From Gloeophyllum trabeum ATCC 11539 (taxonomy: Eukaryota > Basidiomycota > Agaricomycetes > Gloeophyllales > Gloeophyllaceae), in contig NW_006920416.1 of the NCBI RefSeq assembly GCF_000344685.1, positions 1,351,357-1,395,177 of the forward strand: a stretch of 43,821 bases of DNA, in the 5' to 3' direction. Both the position numbers and the translations under genes were made by a program. Under the pieces are notes generated by a model that was given only the letters and a program-made list of their open reading frames with translations, was not told the DNA's origin and did not search any database. The first letter of the stretch is position 1, and every line of letters begins with the position of its first letter. Below, piece after piece: positions 33,701-43,821 of the stretch.

Positions 33701-36700
33701 GCCTGGAACCTGCTCGTGGTGAGTTAGAGCTCGTCTTCCCGTAGACGCCAACCGCGAATGTCAAGAGGCGGCGGTGACGGGACAGATAGGCACCTCCAAA
33801 GACATTCTGAGCGATAGACAGGGAATTCCGTGGCGGCATTGGAGAGCACGTTCGTCGTCCTGAGCCACGAATTCCATGAGTAAAGTATAGGTACTCATAC
33901 TTACTGAGAGGAGATTTGCTGCGGTCGTCATACGGATCCACAGTATTGCGGAGACATAGGAAAGACAAGCCACCATCAGGAGCCAAAAAATTTCAGTCGC
34001 TGAATTTGAGCCAGGATCCAGGCATAAAGAGGCACGGGCCAGCCCCATGGGCTCCTTCACAACATCGAACCCGACTTTCCACGGCAATAGAGGAGGGTGT
34101 TGTCTAAGCTGTCTCATCTGGTATAGAAGACACGGTGTAGCTCGAAAGACGGCCAAGTTGACGGAAAGTGCGTACGCCGCTCCTCTGGATGTACGAGCTG
34201 CAGATCCATTCTGAAACAGCCGCCCTCCCCGGAAGACTTGGACAGGTGTCGTGTCTTGAAGTGAAGAACGAACCGCCAGGCGCAGTTAGAAAAAGTTAAA
34301 AACGGCGAAGAAAGAGAGCTGCTTACCTTGGCGGACAGTATCAGCAACCTTCGGTCGTCGCAAATCCACCGACCATATGGTAATTCAATAGGAGATAGTA
34401 GAGTAAGCAAGGTGACAGCCCAGCTAGACCCGACAGTCGCAAAACTGCTGCTGTAAGGCGACTGTTGACAGAGCATTTACTGCTTTATTGTGGCTCACCG
34501 TCGCAACACTGTGGACTAGGAAGGAATCTTCGTTACGCTCCACAGAAATTGTCCTAGGGTTATCTGACCCCATCTCGTTAACGGGAACCCAAACGGCTCG
34601 CTGTAGACACATCGTTGTTGTTTTAATCCGTTCACCAATGAGCATCTCATCGTCATCGCCAGTTGTAGAATAATGGACATGCGAGACACCCAAGCAGAGC
34701 ATCAAAATCAGCTAACTTTCCCCGCTTTACTTGAGATGCGCTAAGGCACAACTGAAGGGCTCGAGGAAGATATAGTCTTACTAAGGAGCCCGCATATCAA
34801 GAGCCACATGGACGTACCGAGCAGGATCTCCTGGGATACGGATGCTACGTGATGCATCTGACGGCTTATTCGGCTCAAGATACCATGGGATATATTCGGT
34901 CGATAAATCTAGCAAATGCACCTACAAAGTAGTGGAGGCGGCCCAACCTCGGGCAGAGCCTGAAATAAGCGGATGCAGTAGACAGAGTGGAGTTAAGAGT
35001 GAGTTGACATTGCGCAGTCGGGGAGCAGATATTGCAGTGGGCACACAGTGGCGGTCTGAATAAAAAGATACGACCCAGAGCGCCCTGGTGATACTTCATT
35101 GAACTGCTGCACCCTCAGGTAGGACTCACCACGAATACAGATTAAAGACAACCCTGAGGGCATTCACGCAGCCACCGATGGAGATCTTCAGAGCTATCAG
35201 TATCAAACCATCGCGACAGCTCCCGGAAATTGTCGACTTACCTGAGTGTAGATATAGAGTTACCCCCTGCTATCCTTACACTGTCGTTAATATCGACCGG
35301 GATGCTATACGCATGCGTACCTTCTGTATACGGAGTCTTCAAGCGACTTGCGTGGGGCTTTGGATAACTTGTCTTCTAGCACACCGAAGCGTGGTATCAC
35401 CGGGCAAACCTTGACCCTGGCATATCACCGCCAAGGCCGAGACAACCACGCGCAACACACCAAAATGCTATTTTCGCCAGGAGACCACCTGCCTCTGCTG
35501 GCTGCTCTGTGCCGGGAGTAGAACTTTTGGAATCCACTGCTGAGACTACAGTTGCTATATGTCGAAAAGTGGCACAGATTCAAGTTGTAGATACTGCTCG
35601 ATGTGTGGCGTAACCATAAGTCACGGTGTATGACGAAGAGAGGTGTGTGGGCGCGAATACCCTAATTTGGTAAATGTGGCATCTACCACGGTTTCACAAC
35701 TACAATCCACAATTGCAGCGCGATGGACTCGAAAGTGATTCACTAATTAGGTTTATGTCAGTCTTTACAGCCCAAGCTTCGTTCCGTCTCAACTCTGCAC
35801 TCTGCCGTCGGCTCTGCCAGTGCCGCCTCTGCGTCGCTGCAAAGCGCTCGAGTACTCAGGCTAGTGAGCGCCTGTCTTATCGTAGTTATATCGGTGCAAA
35901 GGCCGCGACGTTCAGCCCCTCCTCATGTTGCAGATCCGCGAATACGAAGCGCGGCACCAGCTGTACTATTCTATGTTCGGGAAGGACGGAAGACAAATTT
36001 CGATCTCACGATTCATCCATGGCCAAAACAGCAACCAATCCGTGCCCCAGCTTTAAGATAATTGTCGGTTTGAACCTCCATGCAGAGTAACAGAAGTCGT
36101 TTTACCAGAGAAGCTAGTGTCTTCTCTTGAGACGACACTGTTCGAAGCACGTTTGAATGGGAACGCAATATCTCAGGGCTATAACCAAATACCGCATTCA
36201 CATCCGCAGCACCTAAAGGTGGTCAGGAAGGAGAAATGCAATATATCAGCGATTGCGCGCAGGACATATTCTGCAGTTCTCTGACCATCCGTATTCTTCC
36301 TTTGATAGATGAGCCGAGGTAGGCAGAAGACAGAACGGTGCAGTTGAAAATAGCGGGCGGACCCAAGGAAACGGTGACGCTTGAACGCCAGTCGGATTGA
36401 TCGTGGAAGTGCCAGTGATCGCTGGCTTTTACTAGGCACGTCAATGGGCGTTTTGTGAACTTCAGCGCTGCTTCGTCTGAGCCAGTCCACCTGTACTCGT
36501 GGCCATTATCGTCCAACAAGGTGTGCATGATATGTGGTAAGGCACTCTGGCCCTTTCATTGACGTCGTTCATCGAACACAACCATGAGTGGCAGGCCTTG
36601 TCCCTGCATCACATCTTACCACGGGCACCAAGAGAAATCCTGCTCGAACGCTCACCTCGTGCAGAACTTGTACAGGTCCTGTAAAGGATCTATTGAGGCA

Positions 36701-39700
36701 CTCCTGACGCTATTAAAAGCCACGAGCAGACACCGCGAGACGAGAAGCGGAAAGCGGGAAGCGGAGTACTCTCGGATCGAGTCCTAACGTTATAGCATCA
36801 AAGATCTCTGAGCGTTACGGCAGGCCACACAACTGGGCGTATCACAGATCCTGATTCCTGAGGCTTTCTGGAAATTCAGCAGGGTGGAAATTCGGGCGCG
36901 ATGTAGAAACGAACAAAGTCTGCACAGCGGGGATATAACGACAGTCCAACATAACGCGACGACATCGTGGAATTGAGGCGGCCCCTATACGATAATTGAC
37001 AGTCATTGTACGTGACCAGCCTCTGCACATCAATGAATGACGCATCGTTCGGTTGAGGACTTGCCCTTGCCTCATTCGCTGTGGCGAGGCCTGGCTGTCT
37101 CGATAGAAGGCAAGGTGTAAGTGCCAAACCTGGAGCACGAACACGGAACGGGGGACATCCTGATGATGATTGAGAAGCAAATTAAATCGAAACAGGCATC
37201 GACGAAGGTAAATTACCGAGTCAGTATCGTAGGCCAAACTCTCTGCGCCCGACATTCGGCAACCTCGCCATGCGTCTGGAGGACCGGAGTGCCATTGAGC
37301 TCCCACCAGGAAGGAAGACTATATCAGTAGAACTAACCTGCCGAAGGTTTCCAAACCCTCCAAGTCAATAGATGGAAGACAAAGCAGTCATGAGTTAGCA
37401 GCGGCAGCCGGTTTTGATGGATACAGCTGGTAGGCGATTCCACGCGGGAAGTAAGAAATTACTAAGTGCCGATTCTTTTCTACCCTACAAGTCTGGCGAT
37501 CAGACCAGCGGTCACTAGAAAGACAAAAGAACACGGACCCGGACCATCCAGCTCGTGGGCTGCTGTCTCTTGTCCCCGTATGGATGTGGACTGATATGTG
37601 AGAACGTCGTGAATGGTGACTTCGGAGGTACAAGGCAGAGTCCTATAGGCACTGCGTATCGACGACAGCCTGGAGCAGCGGGCAACAGATACCAAGTTCG
37701 GAAGGCAATAATGGGATGATGCGTAATACCATTTTAAGTGAAAATTTGGGAGCATAATATTCTTGATTTTGCGGCCGATAATTTGCAAGCTCCAGAGAGT
37801 GCCCAGGCGTCGTGTACGTCGGTGTGAGGTGATGGACTACTGACGCTGACGTATGAGTACTCCGCGGGTCTACCGCGGGCTGGTTGGATTCAAATCGCCA
37901 TCATATTCGACCTTGTCATTACCTCCGATGACCTCTTGGAGCGCTGCTAACGATGATACTGCGCCGAATCGGCTGCTCCCCGTCGAAACCGGACCCAGAG
38001 ATACTAGAGGCGAGGTGGGATCGTGACAAAGTAAGGAGGAAGCAGGCGAGACTTCCATGCGTGACGACGGCAGAAACCCGCTTATCGACGATGGGCGTGG
38101 TAGTCGGTCAGGACGGCATCCTCGCTGTAAGTTACCATAGCTAGGGATCTGCTGTACAGCGACGAGGTCGGAACGGTCAAAAGAGGGGCTGAGATTGCTA
38201 GACTGATTGCACACGGCGGCGAGACAGGCGTCACGGTTCGTTTTACGAACAAGAAATTTGACATAATTGCTGAGAGGAAGCCTCGGTGGGAAGTATCACA
38301 TCCAGATGTGGCATTGACATGGCCGCTTGGTTCCTTCCGCATCGGCGGATACCAGCCATGTTTTCCATGAGTGTGGATCTGTCAAGACCCTGGACGATGA
38401 GCATCAAGGAGAAGGAAATTTTATGGGCAGCTTCCCTGAAGATTTAGGCAGTGCGTCTGACTGTGTAGAGTGGAGCCACCGCTCGAAGAACCAGACTTCT
38501 GGTTACTTACGTGCACAGAAATTCAGAAGGGGCCATGCTTCGGTTTAGGGTGAGTCCACGGACGGTCCCCCGTTCCAAATTACACATGTTCGGCCAGGTG
38601 AGCGGATCCGGAGGGTCGGCGACCTTATCTTGCTTGGGTCATGAACTGAGCGCTTGCGTTTCACCTCCCCACGTACGCAAGCGACGGTCAGGAAAGCACC
38701 GCCGTCCCGAAGCTAGCATTGCCTCCCTCATGGCCTGCTAGGATCATGGTCAGCTTGCTATGTTCTAGCACAGACGCGGCCGACTCCATGGTGCAAGAAC
38801 AGAGGTGTGCCCGGCTATAAGGCAGCCTTCAAATGTGGTCAATGCGTTAAGGAATGCGGCGGCGAACGGGAATCAGCAAGTAGTAGAAGGCCCTGTGCTG
38901 CTAGTCAACAAGGTCAGTCCCTGATTCTACTTCATCAGACATCATAACGATCACCGTCATTATATTTTCATGAAGCCCGTCAAGGCTATGATATATTGCA
39001 CTCTTTCGTGGCTTGCCGAACATGAACAAACGAGCGCCTCAATCCGGTTGGCCGATGGACAACTCGCACCGAATTACTTGCGTCCACACTGCTCCGGAGG
39101 CGAATTTTGCGCTGTGGCGCGGTTGTGTCCACGCGCCGTCGCGGGCTCGATTGCATCTGGACCGTCCAATCCGCGAGTTCATTTGCTTTGTCCTGCCTAC
39201 GAAGGCTCCGAAGCAGCACGGCCACTGCCATGGAGTACTGGAGAACGATCTTTCCCTACGCCGAACATGGGGTCAGTCTTGCATATGCATATTCACAAGT
39301 TTGATGGCATTCTCGCAACCTTTTCGCCCTCAACAACTTTCTAATAGCCTCTTAATCCGGAATTTCCCTAACCTTGCTGAGCGCAGCATCGGCCTCAGTG
39401 CGCATGCGACCGGTATGTTCGACCGTTCGGTCCTGATCAGCACTCTGGATACGGTCTTGAGGGCGCAGTTTTGCACGAATCGTCAAGGTACATTGCATCC
39501 AGTCAGCGAAGGGCAACGTTGAAAGGTCTAGCAAACCTGGATTCAGATGTTCCTGCTTCGCCCACGCGGAGGCAGCTCTAGCGTCGCAATAAGACACTCG
39601 TCTCAGGGTCGCCGGTGCCGGACCATCTCGTACCTGACCGGTTCCTAACCAGCGCCACCACTACAATATCCCACTCGCGTAACGATATATGAATGCTCTA

Positions 39701-39914
39701 GGAAACATACAGACGTGTATTATAAGTTAGGGTCCTATTGGCTCATAGTACGGACTCCCGAAAGCCCGGAGAGCCAGTAAGGCCTGTCTCAAACGCCAGA
39801 CAGATCTGGGTCGCATATCCAGCAACACTAAATGATATGATGTGTTTGTCCGATGCTAAGGAGCGGAAAGGTATCATAGGTAACTCATCCCCAAAGAAAA
39901 CCGTATGTCCGCCC

Positions 39915-42590
39915 TCATGGCCTAGGCGCAACAGTGACAATTGCCTCAGCTGCGCCCCCACCCGTACACACCGCAGTCGGCATCGGGGCATTCGCCGCGC
40001 TCCAAGGATTCAAGTACGTGCACCCCTCAATCGCCGTCGGTGCCGCGCCCGTGTCGCTGGCATCATACCATCCATCACCCTCCGACACCGTAATCTTATT
40101 CGTGAACGTCGGCATCGACAGCGTAACGACCGAGCCGGTGCTCGTATATACCGGCAGCAGCGACACGCCGTTCGGGTCGGGTATGCCTGAGAGCGACGGC
40201 GGCGGGTATTGCGAGAACGAAGCTAGTGCAGTGGCGGCGATGGTTCCGGCGCCTGAGCCACCAGTCTGCCATGACTGGAAGGAACCATTGAAGACGGGCC
40301 CGCTGACAGACAGAGAGGCGCAAGTGCCGACTGCTTCTCGAGGATCAGTTGGTATCCAACCGCCCTCAAGGCCGAGCTGGTAGGACCACAAAGGTGCTTG
40401 CACAGTGTTGGTCGTGGAGGAATTGCCAATCTACAGTCACACATGTCAGTAACGGCATCCTATATCTCCGAACCATATGACCGACCTTCCACGTCCAAAA
40501 GAACCAATTCTGCAACGCATCCATGGTAGCCATCGCAAACATCTTCAAGCCATCCTTCATCGTCTGGTTCCACTGACTCGCATCCTCAAAGATACTACAA
40601 TCGCCCACATACTTCGGCGCAATGTTCACACCCTCTACGAACAAACCACAATCATTATATCCGACACTCCACTCGCCCGCTACGGTAACGCCAAAGGCTT
40701 CCTGGCTCTGGTTCATATTGGGACCCCAGCCATTGCACGCCTGCTGAGGCCAGACGCCGCCGACATTCGGGTCAGTGGTGGCGATGGGCGCGTTGTTCGG
40801 AGCGCCGTCGAATGCGAAATACGGGTGAGTGTCGAGGATGATGCGGTCAGACCCGGGGAGGAAATCAGCCCAGGCATTGTCGGCAATGAAACCATCGTGA
40901 ATAGCGATGTAAGGCCCGTTGCCGGCACCATAACCTGCAAGTCCTCTGATCATGTCGTGGGCCTGCAGATAGCTGCATTCTGCCATCAGCCCAAGCGTCT
41001 TTTGCCGTACATGTTAACCGAGATTACTTACAACCGCGTCAAAGTGTCCTGGCCGATCTGTGTGAGCAGTGGCTCGTTCACGATCCCAAATATCGGCACG
41101 ACGTTCTTGTACTCGGGTTGCGAGATGAACTCTGCGATGATCCTGATGTAATCCATCGTCCGCTGGGCGTTGGCAATACCCATCACGCCGAATAAAAAGT
41201 TGACTTCGCCAAATCTTCCGGAATGGTTGTACCCTGTATAACGACCCGTCAGAAAGATGATACAAATTGCTCCAGCTGCCAGATGCTCTTGCTAACCATT
41301 CTGGGACCCAGGAACCGTGTGAAGGTCAAGGTAGATCCTCAAACCGTACTTTCTTGCCCATTCGAACATACGCAGTATATACCTTGTAGCAAAGCCCATC
41401 AATGATCAAATCTATCACCTGAGCACGCTGGCAAACTTACTTCCACGCAACACCCTCAAGGAACGGTTCGCCCTCCCATGTCTCGATGGCCCAGTACGGG
41501 ATGGGCACGCGGATCCAATTCAGACCTGCGCCCGCGATCTGCGCGAAGTCCTCTTCGGTCTGCACATCAAACCAAGAATCAGCAATCACGCCCATCGGAT
41601 ACTTGGCTGTCGAGCAGTCTCACAATGAACGTGTTATAATGTTCTTCGATCTGGCCAATACCCCCACCCTCGCTGGTATCGTTCCGCATCGCCTCGCTCA
41701 GGGTCCACTCGTCGATCGCGCCGGGGTACTTCTGGTACAGTGCGGGCGTGATGAACGGCTCGAGAACAAACCACCCGCCAAGGTTGACACCATACAACTT
41801 ATCCTGGCCCCATGTCCAACTGGTGTTGAGTGGTGGAGTCCAAGAGTTCGGGTACGCGTTGTCATTGAAGGGGTCATTTGGATCATACACCCCTGGATTG
41901 CATGAGTGCAGGACGATAAACAGAGGAAGCACACTCACAAATGCCTCCATACGGATTCTTGTATGTGAATGTACCATTCGGCGTGACAATCTGACTGCCG
42001 TCCCCACCAGTCGTGGCGCCATTTGGACTTTCCGGATTCCCCTTCGCAGGCTTCCCGCTTCCGCCAGAGCCCCCGCTCCCACCATCTTTCTTATCAGCAA
42101 CCAGCACCACGGGCAAGACAATTACTAGTACGATGGCCGCGATCGCGAATAGTGACAAGGGAATGATCCACCTCAGCCTTCTCCGCCAGACGGCCCTCCT
42201 GTCCGGGGGCGCAACACCTGCCTCCTTCGCGGCCACGCCGTCAGCAGCAGCAGCCAGAGCCGCGTTGGAGGTAGCAGCAGAACCTGCTCCTGATGCTGCT
42301 TTTTCGTCGGCCAAGAGCGCGCCGCTCTCCGCAGGCGTGCCGGGTGCCCCGTTGAAGCCCAGCGGCGTGGCGGCGTACGAGTCTCGTGGGGTGCCTATCG
42401 TCGGTTGAATGGAGGGTGCGCTGTTGTTGGGACCGGAAGACATGAAGGGCGCCTGCGGGGGCTGGGGGGCGGGCTCGTTCTCCAACGACGCGCTGACGGA
42501 GTGGTCCTGCGCAGGCACCTCTCCCGCAGGTGTGGTCGGCGCCGTCGTGAAGGGGTCGGGGGTGGGTAGGGGCGGATGTTCCTCCGACAT
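39915..42590 (-). CDS. Glucan 1,3-beta-glucosidase, GH5 family, type II membrane (ExgD-like), copy 2
   Basis: This is a paralogue of the 15290-18588 gene, acting on cell-wall beta-1,3-glucan at the cell surface. Seven exons (42590-41939, 41892-41624, 41559-41441, 41382-41297, 41233-41032, 40972-40486, 40430-39915) give 2,331 nt, 776 aa. A long Pro/Ala-rich cytoplasmic tail leads to one transmembrane helix (about residues 141-164) and a Gly/Ser stalk. The barrel has VNLGGW, the acid/base Glu in NEP (E429) and the nucleophile in AGE (E543). The exo-glucanase core aligns with copy 1 almost without gaps up to NEP. Intron positions differ: copy 2 lacks the intron before VNLGGW but has extra ones after VAW, after SQN and within TRFY. 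The start is the first ATG of the tail; a weak AT-rich element lies at about 42643-42650. It should be catalytically competent. Confidence 0.9.
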
Positions 42591-43821
42591 GGTGGGACGA
42601 GGGCAGGACGGGAGGGGTTAGGCTGTGATAAACAAGGGGTTGAGTATATTAAGAGCACAACGCGAGGAATCGAAGTCACGCGAGAAGGAGCGAAAGAAGG
42701 GTCGCACGGGGCAGACTACAGCCGCGCTATACTTAACACCAGCGCACGGTTGGGTACCACGTTTCAACGTTGCGCAGTCAGCAAGGAACGGCGCTGGCGT
42801 AGGAGAAAGCAGAAAGGAGAGGAATGTAGTGGACACTGCGCAAGCAAGCTTATGATGGGCGTGACGGACCCCCGAACTGATACACCTCGCTTGCACTCTG
42901 CCAAATCCAGGAAATTCCAGGGCAACTCGCCTCCTCATATTCCGTCAAAGTGGGGTATCTCCGTCCTTACCAGACACGAACGAGCCAGCAAGCATTCATA
43001 AGTCCACCTCTCAGCAGTCATGCAGCATAAACCGGCGGAACATGTGCAACATGGCGTCCACCCGCCGACCTCCAGTCCCATCAAATCTCGCTTGTGTGCG
43101 CCACGACACGAAGATGAAGTCTCGCTCACCTGGATCTGGCAGATTCCCGATTTCTCCAGAGTCAAAACCGAGACCGTGCTGAGGGACAGCTCGATAACGT
43201 CGCCGTCGCCGTCGTCGTCGTCGAGGGAAAGACAGCGCGCAAGGCACTTTCAGCACAAGCATTTTATGCACAACAGTCGAGTAAACAATGACGTCCTGCC
43301 TTCCTGCCTTCGGGATAGGACCCCGGACTCTGAGCCAATTGTAATAGTGGCATTCATCAGCAAAACGGCGGATATCGCTAAGTCGATATAAGTACAAATT
43401 AAGGCCTACAATGGGTAATACAGGAATCCTTGATCCATGGGGGCCCCCTTTCGGGATTAAGCACCGCTACCTTAGTACAGACTTAAGTTGCGTCAGACCT
43501 CAGCGTGCAATCTATCAAGTGCATCAAGTCATGCCCGCATAAGGCCTCAGACCGGCTAAGGGCTAAGTTACGGAGCATTTTACACCCAAGTTGAGACTAA
43601 GGGTATAATATTGATAGCAGGCCTCGTGCTGACTTGAAGGACTCAGACCAGGTAAGGGCCTAAGAGTACCATATGATCCATTACTCATTAACAAGAGTTG
43701 TATCCTAAAGTAAACTAGAGACCTGCTCAACAAACAGCGAGAAACAGCAGACACATAGGGAAGGCTGGGCATATGGGCATAGCGGAGAGAGCAACAGAGA
43801 AGATCCCAAGGTGCATTACGG
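42591..43821. other. Upstream region of GH5 copy 2 to window edge, no gene seen
   Basis: There are small frames on both strands (123 and 128 codons near 43011-43397) that overlap each other and owe part of their length to a GTC-rich microsatellite. No domain is recognisable. Two imperfect copies of a roughly 26-bp sequence occur near 43541 and 43637. Confidence 0.5.
43199..43224. repeat. GTC/GCC trinucleotide microsatellite
   Basis: Eight or so GTC/GCC-type triplets occur in tandem. They give runs of Ser or Arg in overlapping frames and explain why spurious frames stay open here. Confidence 0.75.

Larger units (their letters stand above)
30355..39914. other. 9.6-kb gene-poor region between the TEA factor and GH5 copy 2
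   Basis: Beyond the TEA promoter I find no gene I can support. Frames reach 217 codons (33645-32992, minus) but have no known domains, and they change frame in ways that do not fit introns. Partly coherent pieces are listed as findings: a minus-strand segment near 36220-36530 resembling a fungal DUF6593 C-terminus, a hydrophobic segment near 33900-34480 (minus), and an open plus-strand piece at about 38148-38370. Base composition looks like its surroundings, so there is no visible AT-rich mutational decay. I see no terminal repeats, reverse-transcriptase or integrase motifs. Confidence 0.5.

Noticed and set aside
37830..37905. tRNA-like segment (GGATTCAAATC with pairing ends GATGG/CCATC)
   Set aside because: The T-stem does not pair, the A box is missing and two acceptor pairs fail.

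Overview
The window is a nuclear segment of an agaricomycete-type basidiomycete. The evidence is many short introns (mostly 45-75 nt, GT-AG with a few GC-AG), very small exons, basidiomycete-style P450 and type II membrane exo-glucanase genes, and no bacterial or organellar features. I cannot name the species.

Layout: (1) 1-439 (-): 5' part of a BED zinc-finger gene of hAT-transposase type, cut by the left edge. (2) 1201-2373 (+): short phosphatidylserine decarboxylase-like gene. (3) 3071-5151 (-): complete cytochrome P450, 12 exons, 494 aa. (4) 6061-14549 (+): UTP20, a giant HEAT-repeat ribosome-biogenesis factor, 15 exons, 2,566 aa. (5) 15290-18588 (-): type II membrane GH5 glucan 1,3-beta-glucosidase, 716 aa. 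(6) 19405-23096 (-): neutral ceramidase, 21 exons, 714 aa. (7) 28248-30354 (-): TEA/ATTS-domain transcription factor, 614 aa. (8) 39915-42590 (-): a second GH5 exo-glucanase, 776 aa, paralogous to gene 5. For genes 2-8 I joined exons by hand. In every case the summed coding length is a multiple of three with one stop at the expected end, which supports the models.

The genes are not an obvious pathway. Loosely, PSD (phosphatidylethanolamine), ceramidase (sphingolipid turnover) and the two membrane exo-beta-1,3-glucanases (wall remodelling) all act on the cell envelope. UTP20 is housekeeping. The TEA factor may be a developmental regulator.

Two stretches are nearly gene-free: about 5.2 kb (23097-28247) and about 9.6 kb (30355-39914). 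I find no confident gene in either, although scattered open fragments suggest decayed genes or transposons.

The most unusual observations are structural. The P450 has a 14-nt exon carrying its oxygen-binding motif, and the ceramidase has 19- and 23-nt exons. One GH5 intron has grown to 806 nt by internal duplication around matching hairpins, while the paralogue's equivalent intron is 64 nt. Two introns have GC-AG borders. I did not find a clearly new multi-gene system.
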